A stretch of DNA of 64,000 nucleotides. It comes from Siphonodentalium dalli. Its lineage: Eukaryota; Mollusca; Scaphopoda; Gadilida; Siphonodentaliidae. Positions 21,064 to 32,412 of this stretch are shown here, one piece after another. The stretch spans positions 178,975,956 to 179,039,955 of the forward strand of contig CP136063.1 in assembly GCA_032622095.1 (NCBI GenBank), read 5' to 3'. The notes under the pieces are model-generated. The model saw only the letters and a list, made by a program, of their open reading frames with translations. It ran no database searches and had not been told where the DNA came from. The position numbers and the translations under genes were made by a program. The stretch's first letter is position 1; every line of letters starts with the position of its first letter.

Positions 21064-22159
21064 TTAACTCTTTCACTGCCGCTCGGCACCATGCACAGAC
21101 GGATTCCCCACTGCCAAGCATACAATACATGTATACAAGCATTATGGGTGTATATAAGTAACATAGGGTATCTCAAGTATCGCTTGGAATAATGTGTTGA
21201 AAATTCATGTGACTAGACATAGGCATCGCAAGTTCATAGCCACCCACGCCACCACCATAGATGTCATGTGACCTTGGCAGCCATTTTGGTTTACACACTA
21301 ATGGCTGTAATTGATGCCTATTCATGCGTATATGGGTATACATGGGTGCTATCGAAGCAGAAAATTGCCAGAAATTGGTCATTCTCAACATTTATTTTTC
21401 TCACGTTGTCATCATTCAGGGAGGGACCCATACCTGTACAAAATGTGCTATATATACCCATATTTGAATAGGTCACGTGACCATGCTGATTACCATCAAC
21501 TTATGCGTGAGTGGTCACATATACCATGTACATACATGTATAGGTGCGGGTAATGCATTAACATTTCAATATATCGTAAATGTCTGACTTATGTTGTTGG
21601 ACCATATAGACATTTTGATATGTTGGAGCCACATTGGCCACCTCAAATTGGTCACGTGACCTTGGTGGCCATCTTGGATCTACATATAACACCAGTATGG
21701 CCGTATGTTTTGGTATTTTCCGACTTCATTATGTTACAAGCATTTGATAAACATATCATATTGGGTAGATTGCTGTATTTGAGTTTCCATTTTATATTAT
21801 TGGTAAAAATGTGATAGCTAGAGATACACATGTGACCTATGAAAAGACCACGTGACCATGACATCACCAAGTGCCCTTATATAACGGTTCGTGTTATATA
21901 GTCCTATATACAGAGACTGCCTCTTATCTGCACTATCTCACACGTTTCCTGGTGTTATATAGTCTGGAACTTATAAAAGTGTCATGTATGTGCCCATGCA
22001 TCACTGGAACTTATATGCGTCATATTCACTGGACGGCCATATTTACACCACATGTACCCATCCTGCTGGCAGCATGTACCCGATTTCGACTCAAGTCGCT
22101 ATCGGCAGTGTATGGGTAATTCGACTATATATAGTCGCGATCGGCAGTGAAAGAGTTAA
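21064..22159. mobile_element. 1.1-kb non-autonomous TTAA (piggyBac-like) element
   Basis: Ends TTAACTCTTTCACTGCCG and CGGCAGTGAAAGAGTTAA are perfect inverted repeats. Removing the element and one TTAA rejoins a D-family phrase (TCAAACTTAATAGGTCCCATC compare TTTGATAGCTCCCATC at 58477). Inside are four CACGTG-like palindromic sites, annotated separately. Frames inside are short with no transposase motif. Confidence 0.85.
21263..21857. promoter_or_regulatory. Cluster of E-box/CLEAR-like palindromes inside the TTAA element
   Basis: GGTCACGTGACC occurs exactly at 21471-21482 and 21650-21661, with near matches GACCACGTGACC (21846-21857) and GTCATGTGACC (21263-21273). Two sites are followed by TTGG(C/T)(A/G)GCCAT(T/C)TTGG. 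The match to the bHLH-zip CACGTG site is seen; regulatory activity is inference. Confidence 0.35.
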
Positions 22160-22255
22160 TAGGTCCCATCTAGAGGTGACCCTAAATTTTCAAAACATTT
22201 CTCCGATAAATGCGGACTGCAGGGTGTGCTGATGGATTCAAATTTGAAATCGAAT

Positions 22256-22602
22256 TTTTATGTTATCCGTAACAATGTGGGGTAACAGCTGTGTCTGTGA
22301 TAACTCCATGTCAGTAGTGGCAGATAAAAATTGGGTTTTTTCAGAAATATAAATGGTCATAACTTTTCAATGGTTTAAAATATGTGTTGTTTTGACAGAA
22401 ATTTAATTTTCTATCACATATCCATGTATCTTTATATTTTGTGAAGTTAAAATTTTTAGTCGATGTACACTGTATTTATGGGAGCGAGGTACCCCCAGTA
22501 TATAATTATGTACACCCAGCAATTCATTTTGGAAGCCTGAAATCAATATGTCCAAATTTGGCGAAAAACAATCAAATATAATCCTTATAATGGGCATGCT
22601 AG
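22256..22602. other. Unassigned stretch
   Basis: Nothing recognised. Confidence 0.5.
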
Positions 22603-22753
22603 CAAGCCTTGAAATAGTGTGTCTGTCATTTGCAGAATGAGGTCCCCAGAGGGTGAGTTTGGTGATGCTAGCCCGCTATGCGGGGTAGCATCACTAAATT
22701 CACCCTCTGGGGACCTCATTCTGCAAATGACAGACACACTATTTCAAGGCTTG
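22603..22753. mobile_element. Family C short MITE, near-perfect palindrome
   Basis: CAAGCCTTGAAATAGTGTGT ... ACACACTATTTCAAGGCTTG with centre GCTAGCCCGCTATGCGGGGT. The flanks TATAATGGGCATGCTAG and TATAGTGGGCATGCGAG are 15/17 identical. That is longer than the 8-bp TSD of other copies and may reflect a pre-existing duplication. Confidence 0.9.
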
Positions 22754-22759
22754 TATAGT

Positions 22760-23607
22760 GGGCATGCGAGTAACAGGAATGTTTCAATATGCTTGCAGCT
22801 AGAATACATATTACATTTCAAACTTCAGTATATACCTTTAAATCAATTGAAACTCGACTAAGTAATTTGATAATGGTAATCCACTTCATTGTGAACATCT
22901 TGAGGGGGCTAGCACTATTATCACTTGGGCGGGAAAATTCAATGGTCACCACAAGTACGTCAATACAAACAAGATATTGTTTCCTTAGTTTGTTTTGATT
23001 GTAAAGTACGAACAATAGCACGCTTAAGAACCCTTCACGCAGCACGTGTAAACGCCTAATGGACGAGAGTGGACAGGAAGATATCTACTGGACAATGGTA
23101 TATAATCTCTGACAGTTATAAATAGTCTCATTTGAGCTTCTTCAGTTATGGTCTAAGTGCAGAGGCTATGAAACATAATTCCAATGATAATAAGCAGCCC
23201 TGTAAATTAGCATTGGCTGTCGGCTGAGTCCAGGCAAATCGTCAGAAAAAATCCAATCCGATGGGCCAAACTGTTTTTGAATTGGATGGCAAATATTCTC
23301 ACAAACCAGTGACACAAATGTCGTATCTCCAGCGATCTTCACAATTATTCGTGCTATAAGGTCGTATGACCAACAGCAACCAATCGGATGCTTCAGGTTG
23401 TCCACGTGACTTCTGTTTTGTGTTTGTAAATTCTCAAATGTGTGCTATATGGTCGTATCTCCATGTTAGTCATGTGATCATTTGGTGATTTAAATTTTAT
23501 GATTGTTCCACAAATTTCTGTATGATGATGCACATGAGTGAATATTCATAATGTACAATAGGCACTTTTTAGTTCATAGACACATGCGATTGCCACCATA
23601 TTTAGCT
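22760..23607. other. Unassigned stretch
   Basis: Several short frames on both strands without protein character. GGTCGTATGACCA and GGTCGTATCTCC phrases near 23360-23460 recur but are not assigned. Confidence 0.45.
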
Positions 23608-23658
23608 TAATATGGGGACCTCATTCTGCAAATGACAGGCACACTATTTGCAGGCTTT
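23608..23658. mobile_element. Family C right-arm fragment
   Basis: GGGGACCTCATTCTGCAAAT, ACAGGCACACTATTTGCAGG. Confidence 0.8.
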
Positions 23659-24089
23659 TAATAGTCAGCTATCATTGCTGAAAATTTTAAAGGGACCCAA
23701 GGCATTCACGGTGGGTAAATGTGCTAAAAATATGTAAGTCTGTTGTAGAAAGACATCACAACTAAGAAGACATTAAGAAATAGATAAACTTTGCCCTAAT
23801 TTCATTATTGATAGTTCTCCAATAACCAAATTCTGCATGTTGAAACCATTATGTAAACAAATCTGTTACAGTAATTTGCCAACAAACATTACTAATCGAG
23901 TAGTACATTCAAATATTTTAGTCTAAACACTTATTTGCAGATTATTTGACCTTTTCTAATGTTTTATGTCAAGTTTTGATTAAACTTTGCTAACTAATTG
24001 GGCATTGATCGGTAATACCACTGTAACAGTAGTGTTTAAATAACAATGGTTTCAATAGTGAAATCTCGTTCTTCGAGTGTTATTAATAA
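23659..24089. other. Unassigned stretch
   Basis: AT-rich; nothing recognised. Confidence 0.5.
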
Positions 24090-25065
24090 TTAAAATAAAA
24101 GGTCGCAGACCACATGTCCCCCGACTCGAGTGGTAAACTTCATGATTGGAATTGTTAGAAGGATACTATTTGCAACAATGTTATACAGTATATAGATGTT
24201 GCAAACCACCGCAAAATTTCTTGGACAAAACAACCCGATGAACAAACGCATGCAAACGCGAAAAAATGATATTTTTGTATTAGCTATATAGATGTTGCAT
24301 ATCACCAACATGTTAGGAACAATATCCCAAAGTTTCAAATCTCTACATTTAAAACTGTAGGTGGAGTTGATTACACCATGAAGGTACCCAATCTCATCCA
24401 AAAGGCAAAAATGTTCCAAATTTTCTAAGTCGAAAACCCCCCAAAAATATGGAAAAAATGATATTTTTGATTAGCTATATAGATGTTGCAAATCACCAAC
24501 ATGTTAGGAACAATATCCCAGAGTTTCAAATCTCTACATTTAAAACTGTAGGAGGAGTTGATTACACCATGAAGGTAACCAATCTCATCCAAAAGGCAAA
24601 AATGTTCCAAATTGTCTAAGTCGAAAACCCCCCCCAAAAATATGGAAAAAATGATATTTTTGATTAGCTATATAGATGTTGCAAATCACCAACATGTTAG
24701 GAACAATATCCCAGAGTTTCAAATCTCTACATTTAAAACTGTAGGAGGAGTTGATTACACCATGAAGGTACCCAATCTCATCCAAAAGGCAAAAATGTTC
24801 CAAATTTTCTAAGTCGAAAATCCCCCCAAAAATATGGAAAAATTTATATTTTTGATTAGCTATATAGATGTTGCAAATCACCAACATGTTAGGAACAATA
24901 TCCCAGAGTTTCAAATCTCTACGTTTAAAACTGTAGGAGGAGTTGATTACACCATGAAGGTACCCAATCTCGGACGGACGGACGCACAGACGCACGGACG
25001 CACGGACGGACGAGGGTCATTTCTATAGTCCTCCGACGGAAACGTCGGGGGACAATTAGAATATA
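24090..25065 (+). mobile_element. HINE/pearl-like element L, complete-looking
   Basis: Left flank with CATGTCCCCCGACTCGAG; then about four ~192-bp tandem units (markers TTAGCTATATAGATGTTGCA at ~24281, 24470, 24663 and 24855); then a GGACGGACGGACGCACAGAC microsatellite; then a terminal hairpin GTCCTCCGACG-GAAA-CGTCGGGGGAC and AATTAGAA. The left-flank CCCCCGAC can pair with the right-end GTCGGGGG, a subterminal repeat as in HINEs. The long minus-strand frames are tandem units translated. No Rep/helicase. Confidence 0.8.
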
Positions 25066-26157
25066 GTCTTATCTATTTATAAATATACTTGTTGATAAGT
25101 TGTTTTTATAAACTTTATTTTATTTTGTACTAACCCACTTCGAAGGCTTCATGTGACAAGAAATGTATCATTTTCTATATATCATTTCAGAAAACATGTC
25201 CTGTGAACAACACGAAAGTATAAATATTCAGTCTTTGATTTGAACCAAAATTCACGAAAGTATAAATATTCAGTCTTTGATTTGAACCAAAATTTCTATC
25301 AACAAGTTACAGCATATAATTTGTGTATAACAATAGCATTGTGTTACCAATTAGCCAAAACAATTTACAAAAATAATCCATATTCAAAATAATTAAAACT
25401 ACATTTATCATCTGGAAACCATAATAGTCTGCTAATTCTAAGACAAACAGGACCATAACTCTGGTAAAATGGGCAGACCTCACCCATTTCATTTAACCTT
25501 GCCCCTAACCAATAATCTCACGTACCATTAAATATTGTTTAATTTCATTAATTATTACTGAAGATATCATCCGGAAACCATCTGGGATGGACAGACAGAC
25601 AGATGCATGCACAGTGATTTCTATAATGTGCCGAAATTTGTTTTTTGGGACAAAAATGTGCACTTTAAATAAGGTGGTGATAGCATTCCAATATATATAT
25701 ATTTTAGAATAATTTCCCTTTCAAAATACCTAAAGCTAACCTAGATACTGGTGGGCAAAAGAATTAACTTTAATAAAATCAGTCTTATCTAAAAGTCTAA
25801 ATTCAAAAGCCACAAACATTTTCTAATTTAACTTTTATTTACAATGTGATTAGTCGTTAACAAATATAAAGTGTGTTTGATTGGTCGTCAGGTGCGACCT
25901 AATTACCTAGAGACAGGTGTAGGAGTGCGGAGGTAGCATGACACAATAGCTCGTCCCTTGTACTGATTACACGATTCTCCACACATATATTTGCATGCCG
26001 TTCTCTTCATCTTCTGATGAATACACACACTAATAGATATGTTAACTCGTTGATCTGGCTCACAGTCACCCATCTATATCTCACTGAATAAACTTGACCT
26101 GACCAAACATGACTCTTTACTTACCTGATTGTTGGTAACTTTGTTTTTTCAAGAGTA
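25066..26157. other. Mostly unassigned, with a 42-bp tandem duplication and a HINE-like tail
   Basis: CACGAAAGTATAAATATTCA(...)CCAAAATT is present twice at 25212-25253 and 25254-25295. Near 25565-25635 ATCATCCGGAAACCATCTGG then GATGGACAGACAGACAGATG and ATTTCTATAATGTGCCGAAA resembles a HINE right end (compare 51095-51165). No gene. Confidence 0.5.
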
Positions 26158-26370
26158 CAGTAATGCCCTAAATAATAGACTCTGTAACCACAGCAGAATT
26201 ATGGGTGATTTTTCAGGATTTAGTCAGAAATATGGCTTGTTGCCATTCATCGGGAAGCTCTGACTGAGTTCTTTCTGACGAATGGCAACAAGCCATATTT
26301 CCGACTAAATCCTGAAAAATTACCCATAATTCTGCTGTGGTTAAGGAGTCAATTATTTAGGGCCTTACTG
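26158..26370. mobile_element. Family B MITE, complete, TA-flanked
   Basis: CAGTAATGCCCTAAATAATA ... ATTATTTAGGGCCTTACTG. Arms well kept; tip CTCTGACTGAGTTC. Confidence 0.9.
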
Positions 26371-26444
26371 TACTTGTTCAATTGGTATGCATTTCTCATA
26401 TCAGAGGATATCACTCTTCACTCCACTTGAATCCTGAATAACAG

Positions 26445-26520
26445 TTAACCCTTTCTATACTGAATGGATTCTCCAATTTAGTTTTAAAAGTATACATTAG
26501 AATGGTATATTATTCAACCC
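26445..26520 (+). mobile_element. Family F fragment, left end
   Basis: TTAACCCTTTCTATACTGAA to AATGGTATATTATTCA. Confidence 0.8.
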
Positions 26521-26588
26521 ATTCCTGCATATTACCGTGAAAATTGAGTCATTGATGAATTCAATTGCTATGAGCATAATAAAGCCTA

Positions 26589-27120
26589 GTCTCTTTGAAA
26601 AGCCGACGAAAATCCTATATCAGAATTAGGTCTCTAGAACTCTCTATTAAAATTAGGTTCTGTGTTGGAAGGGATTCCCTCCATTTCAGTGGAGAGTGGC
26701 TCAGACTGCGTGCGATTTCATTGGTTTATGGCATAGCAAATCATGTCAGAGATCAGAGGTCAATGACGTGTCAACAATTTTTCCCACGTATTGTCAAACT
26801 CAACTATAGTTGGAAAACTGAATAAGGCGATATATCCACAATTCATTTTACTCATTGCAATATAGGAGATATATCTTCAAGTTTTTTATCAGTCAATGAT
26901 ATTCATGACTGATTATTCTTTCGAATCCAGTTGTATTTATAACTATTTCTAAATACTATGATTCTCACAAACATTTACAACGCCAGGAAAGCACTCCATA
27001 TCTGGAAACAGTTTATATTACGTCATGTTGGGAATGCCGCGTCGTCGTAGAAATGAAATATCATGGACATTCTAGAGATGTAATTCTGATTTAGGATTTT
27101 CGTCGGCTTTTCAAAGAGAC
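26589..27120. mobile_element. Element M, TIR element with 10-12-bp TSD
   Basis: GTCTCTTTGAAAAGCCGACG then AAAATCCTA at left; TAGGATTTTCGTCGGCTTTT then CAAAGAGAC at right; the arms continue to TCTCTAGAA / TTCTAGAGA. AATAAAGCCTA lies at 26578-26588 and again at 27123-27133. TSD of this length is Mutator-like. A second partial copy is at 61180-61368. The 76-codon frame at 26595-26825 (GRDSLHFSGEWLRLRAISLV) is unrecognised. Confidence 0.7.
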
Positions 27121-27292
27121 TGAATAAAGCCTAGTGTTGTACATCCATATTCTCATATGATTTCAGATCCCTACATTGATCTTAAGAGTTTCCATAGATA
27201 ACTGGTTGCTGTTGGCATTTCTATGATTGATTGATTGATTAATCAGGGTTTAATGTCGCTTTCAGCAACTAAGGCCACAACTTTGTCAGTTA

Positions 27293-30200
27293 TAGTCTGG
27301 TCGTTAAAAGGTTTGACCAAGAATAAATTTGGACTAAGTTGGTTTTTATTCCATTTTGAAGAGGAATATATCCTCTACAACATATCCAAAATCTGCTAAA
27401 ATCCGCTTTGAGCAAACTATTTTACAGAGATTTTAAAAAATGCCCATTTTTCGACCTTGTGGAGTACGTTTTTCTACAATATCCTTCATCGGCGACATCA
27501 GAACGCATTAATCCTCCATCCGATATATTCCAGTTTGTGTAAAATTAGAGTATATGGGGCGAATAGAGCGACAAGGACAGAAAATAATGCAATCGCAGTG
27601 ATGACATGGCTGTCAAAATGGCTGCAACTCCAATCCATGCTACGACAAAAGCAACATATTGGATAACCATCTATAAGCGAAAATATTGGTATTTACAAGT
27701 ATGTTGTTATATATCTTTAAAGGTACACATATAATTAAAACAGACCTATCTGAATGATTTATCGATCACTGCAACGCAAGTTAACCCAATGATTTACGTT
27801 CGGGTTTTCTGCTTAGAATGCATCCAACAGTCGGGCCAAAAACAGTTATTTCGGTCATGCAACACACAAAGTAATATTTCGTCACACAGTGCGTGGTAGT
27901 TTCATTTGGAATAATTATTAATTATTGAATGTAACGCAGAAACTGAAGTGCACACCCTTGCTGTGTAAATACTAGTTATACACCATACATGTATGTCGTA
28001 ATGCTGATTATACTGTAAAGAAACACTCATCTCTTCAACAGAATAGTACCCTATCTCACTAGATCGAAGAGACTGTACATCGTACATTTTATTTAATAGT
28101 AATTTTCATGCTGCTTCCATACCGGTTTCTTATAGTGATGCGGACCGCACCGGACCACCTTGGGTGGTCTTGGGTGGTCCGGTCCACTGCCATGGCGGTC
28201 CAGTCCGGTCTGGTCCAGGCCATTCCGGTCCGGTACACATGCCTGGACCGGTCCAAAACGGTCTGGTCCACCTATAATAGGCTATATGTTAATGAATTCT
28301 CTGTTTTCTCAAAGTTTTTACTCTGTATAGTACAAACTATAAGGTTACTGAGTTCAGTGCATTGCAATGAGTTCATATATGTTAAAACTTACATTGTTTG
28401 CCAATTGTATGCATCATTGTCTGTCTCTGGTGGGATATACTGGGAACGATGCACGATAATAGTATTTCTAGTAATGCGAACATGCACTAATTAAATGTAT
28501 TGGACAGGTATATAGCTAGGGCCAGAATGTGTTATAACCAATCTAACATGGCACTCAACTGATCGTATGCATGATTCGTATCATACTTATTTTCATTAAA
28601 TTGAAATTTAAACGAAATAACTATACTGATGACAATTATACAAATGTGTACTGATATGACTGCTACATTAATATTGGAGTCTTGGAGATTGTGATGGCTG
28701 ATTGTATAGTCCTGACAATTACAGTTATATACCTAAGTACAACTACTATTGGATTAATGTGACTGTCTTGTGTATGTACTATGTAATGTGGTTTCCTTGT
28801 TTCTTCGATAATTATAACTGTGAAAAACAATAGAATACTCGATTCGATATCCATCCAAATTGATTAGTTGATGCCATGTTACACTGTTTATGACAAATAG
28901 TTTCATACGCATTCAGTTGCATGTTTGTCGCATTGATAGGGTGCTACATAGTGTTGGCCAGTGTTACACTAATACATTTTAAGGAAAGTGACATGTACAA
29001 AGTACATATATACATTGTTTTCATTGTATCAAACGTTTAATAGATATTAACCACTTGAATGTGTCAATACATCGTTGCTAATTGATATGACCGCAAATAC
29101 GCAATAATATTCGCGATAGTTTATAATAACTGAAGTAAAATAGTGGACCGGACCGGAGAGTACCGGACCGGCGGCAAAAAGCGGTCTGGTCCGGTCCAGT
29201 GACACCCGGTCCAGACCGGACCACCCCTGGACCGCGGACCGGACCGGTCCAAAGCGGTCCGGTCCGCATCAATAGTTTCTTAGCAGACAATTTTGTTCAA
29301 ATTACTTCAATCTGTACTTTACAACGGGAATATGTACCACGCAGTGCACACTATTAATTTTCAGTATCTTGTTGTTCGAAATTATATTACCATTGCCACC
29401 CACATACTTGCGCTAAATATCAGGTCATCAGCGTTTAAAGTTATTAGTTCTGCGTTTACCATTCACTCAATATTGCTATTTATGGTTTTGTATGCAGCAA
29501 ATATGTGTAACATTAGGGAGAATGGGTAAACGCGGCGATGCATGCAGTTGCAGAAAGGTAGTACGTTTTGCGTATATGTGGCCTTAGTGCATTTAAGCAC
29601 ATATAATTTCCAGGTATAAAGACAGTCTCTGCCACAGAGTGTGTAGGCAAATTTGGTTATCTTGAGAATTTATTGAAGATAGTCTATTGTACTCCTTTGA
29701 TAAATTACGTTCATGGTATACCACCATGTATTTGTGTGATAAAAGAGAAATATTCATGTTTAATCACTTGACAAGAGGCAACTATGACTACTATTTTAAG
29801 ACATGGACAATAGGATCTACACATTTTACCTCGTACCATATGAATAGCTCTCATACTGTTCTATAGTGGTGAATTTTGACCGATTTGGTGTTATCGGTCA
29901 CATTTGTGAGACTGTTTTCATTATATATATTTAAGCTTCTAGAAAACATAATTCACATAAATCACATAAATCAATACATCCCTATTAGATAACATTTAAC
30001 TGTTTAATTACACATATATTACACGATTCAAGATAAACAGTACAGATAAAACTGCGTTATTCTTCTGTTTCTTGGCGCCAAAAAAGTCCATATTTAATCG
30101 TTGTATGAGACCTGGCTTTCGTTTGCTCTCTCGCGAGATACATTAGAGAGAATTCTTACATCTATTATTAAAAGCTCCCCTTATACTCTGAAATCATTCT

Positions 30201-30587
30201 TCCTCGTATAATTCGAGGGCTTGTTCGTTCTTGTATGACCAGCTATTCAATTTTCCACAAATTGTAAATTTCATTCGATTTTTGTCCATTTTGACAGCCA
30301 CATTGTGACAGACATTCTACCGGTTTACGACTAAGCATTGTTTGTGTGTATTTTATTTTATTACTAATTTGGTATTTGTTGGCGTACCTACCACCGAAAT
30401 TCAGAATTTGTCAATACCAACTGCCATCATGGACGCTATCTTGGATTACAGAAAATGCTCAAAGCGGATTTTAGCGGATTTTGGATATGATATAGAGGAT
30501 ACATTCCTCTTCAAAATGGAATAGAAACCAACTTAGTCCAAATTTATTCTAGGTTGACCCTAAATTTTTAGTTTATCGACCAGACTA
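27293..30587. mobile_element. Element Q, 3.3 kb, TTA TSD (PIF/Harbinger-like)
   Basis: Left end TAGTCTGGTCGTTAAAAGGT ... AATAAATTTGGACTAAGTTG ... AAAATCCGCTTTGAGCA; right end is the reverse (TGCTCAAAGCGGATTTTAGC ... CGACCAGACTA). TIR ~115-130 bp. TTA on both sides; removing the element and one TTA joins the SINE. A 3-bp TWA duplication is typical of PIF/Harbinger. The remaining interior is AT-rich with no transposase ORF visible, and element R sits inside. Confidence 0.75.
28136..29271. mobile_element. Element R, GC-rich TIR element nested in Q
   Basis: TGATGCGGACCGCACCGGAC at left and GCGGTCCGGTCCGCATCA at right. Each ~130-bp end is built from GGTCCGGTCC-type repeats, strikingly GC-rich against an AT-rich interior of ~860 bp. 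ATAG on both sides suggests a 4-bp TSD. No ORF. The 128-codon and 60/70-codon frames at the ends are the repeat translated. Confidence 0.75.
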
Positions 30588-30964
30588 TTATAGTGGTGGA
30601 GGAAATCTGCACATTTACGGCTAATCTAACAGTGATTTCAATAGCTGATAAACTCGTCGAGCATGTGTGGCAAACCATCGGCGAGTAACTCCACCAGATA
30701 ACGAAAGTCCATGATGGAAACAACTGGATTTGAACCCTCATCGCCAGTGCTGGAGGCGAGACGATTTGGAGTTGTACCCCTAACTGACTGAGCCAGTAAG
30801 CCACCGAGGCACCCTTCTGTGATTGATCATCAAATAAATAGGGTATGTCACAAGGCCAGTACAAAAGCATTTCAGCCTGTCATATTAAAATGTTCGGTAA
30901 GTTTCAACCTGTCAGTGACCATGACAGGCCAGTTATCACAAGGCTTACATTTGCACACTCCGAC

Positions 30965-32410
30965 CAAGACTGAGTTTAGTGTGCCTGTCATGGGCAGAAT
31001 GAGGTCCCCAGAGGGTGAATTTAGTGATGCTATCCCGCATAGAGGGCTAGCATCACCAAATTCACCCTCTGTGGACCTCATTCTGCATGGCCTCATTTGC
31101 TATGGGAGACATATATAGACTCAGATTTAAAATGGTGAATATTGTGATGTAAACCCACAGGGAACCTCGATTATGCAATGTGTCGTCTGCCAATTTGGGG
31201 ATATAGAGAAACTAAACTAAATGAAAGTGTCAATGACACTGTAGCTCAACTTGGAAAGGGAATAATTTAATATATTACAGTCAATGGAGCAATTAGGAAT
31301 GTGGAAAGTTGAATGTCTAATACTAGTTTATAGACATGAAGAGAAAAGTAAAATCCAAGATGGCTGCTGGTGGCCATGTTTTTTGGCTGATTGACCCCAA
31401 AATGACTCGTTCCCATCTACATGTCATTATTAACATTCATGACAAATTTTATGATGATCAGACTAAAGGTACGACATGTAGCCCGTGCTAAAGAATTTAG
31501 TCATACAAAGAGTAAAATCCAAGATGGCTGCTGGCGGCCACGTTTTTACGCCAAATGACCCCAAAATTACTCGTTCCAATCTACATGTCAATATTAACAT
31601 CCAAGACAAATTTCATGATGATCAGACGAACAGTACGACCTGTGGCCCGTGCTAATGGATTAAATTTTGAAATCCAAGATGGCCGCCATGTTTTTTGTCC
31701 GAATGACCCCAAAATGACTTGTTCCCATTTACATTCCAATTTCAACAGCCATGAAATTTTTTATGATGATCAGACTAAAGGTACGACCTGTAGCCCGTGC
31801 TAAAGGATTTAGTCATACAAAGAGTAAAATCCAAGATGGCTGCTGGCGGCCATGTTTTTTGGCCGAATGACCCCAAAATTACTCGTTCCCATCTACATGT
31901 CAATATTAACATCCATGACAAATTTCATGACGATCAGACGAACAGTACGGACTGTAGCCCGTGCTAATGGATTGAATTTTGAAATCTAAGATGGCCACTG
32001 GCGGCCATGTTTTTTTTCCGTATGACCCCAAAATGAATCATTCCGGTACAAATGTTGATGTCAACAGCTATGACAAATTTCATAATGATCCGATCAAACG
32101 TACGACCTGTAGCCTCTATTGTTGACACCTTACGCACACATGTGCACACGCACACACGGACGACAAAGCCATGGCAATAGCTCAAACTTTACAAAGTAAA
32201 GTTGAGCTAAAAAGAAATATAATCTATGTGAAGAAGCTTCTATAGAAATTTGATAATAAAGAAATTTTCCAGAGAAGATTAGGCCTAGGCAGAATGAGGT
32301 CCCCAGAGGGTGAATTTAGTGATGCTAGCCCACTATGCGGGATAGTGTCACTAAATTCACCCTCCGGGTACCTCATTCTGCAAATGACAGGCACACTAAA
32401 CTCAGGCTTG
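30965..32410. mobile_element. Family C long element with exact 8-bp TSD, split by D
   Basis: ACTCCGAC at 30957-30964 and 32411-32418 bounds the element. Ends CAAGACTGAGTTTAGTGTGC and GCACACTAAACTCAGGCTTG. The C centre is interrupted after GAAACTAAACTAAA and resumes AGAAATATAATCTATGTGAA; the copy at 19378-19798 shows these contiguous (on the other strand). Confidence 0.9.
31219..32212 (+). mobile_element. HINE/pearl-like family D, near-complete, nested in C
   Basis: Left end GTGTCAATGACACTGTAGCT-CAACTTGG; five tandem units of ~155-165 bp starting near 31350, 31514, 31671, 31825 and 31980 (ATCCAAGATGGCTGCTGGCG ... GATCAGACTAAAGGTACGAC); a short ACACGGACGACAAAGCC tract; then a terminal hairpin CTCAAACTTTAC-AAA-GTAAAGTTGAG. 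The left CTCAACTT pairs with the right AAGTTGAG. Insertion between A-rich sequence without an obvious TSD fits Helentron-type integration. Confidence 0.8.
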
Positions 32411-32412
32411 AC

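Larger units (their letters stand above)
20520..22255 (+). mobile_element. Family D array, diverged, split by a TTAA element
   Basis: Repeated phrases AATCCAAGATGGC(T/C)GCTGG, GGGTGTGCCAA and ATGGCTCCCATCTAG at ~20570, 20690, 20850 and 21010. The array resumes at 22160 with AGGTCCCATCTAGAGGTGAC and GGGTGTGCTGATGGATTC. The tail has no ACGG tract or terminal hairpin. Confidence 0.7.
27228..30812 (-). mobile_element. tRNA-derived SINE, split by element Q
   Basis: On the minus strand the head starts at 30812 (GTGCCTCGGTGGCTTACTGG). A polymerase III A-box-like TGGCTCAGTCAG lies at 30784-30795 and a B box GGTTCAAATCC at 30726-30736. The body runs to 30591, is cut by Q, and resumes at 27292 (TGACAAAGTTGTGGCCTTAG, GAAAGCGACATTAAACCCTG). 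It ends in an ATCAATCAATCAATC tail. TTCTATGATTGAT (27219 on) and TTCTGTGATTGAT (30815 on) look like the insertion TSD. The tail phrase resembles SINE/LINE tails I recall from molluscs (established knowledge, not checked). Confidence 0.7.

Noticed and set aside
22619-22861. Recurring ORFs with CRMRSPEGEFSDA and LNSPSGDLIL
   Set aside because: Translations of the family C palindrome. They occur on both strands of each copy and are broken in most.
24585-24995. 136-codon minus-strand ORF with internal repeats (HGVINSSYSFKCRDLKLWDI)
   Set aside because: It is the HINE L tandem unit translated; the ~192-bp unit is a multiple of three so the frame stays open. No start context and no domain.
30700-30812. 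A functional tRNA gene
   Set aside because: A and B boxes are present but the acceptor stem and cloverleaf cannot be completed, and the sequence continues into a SINE body and tail.
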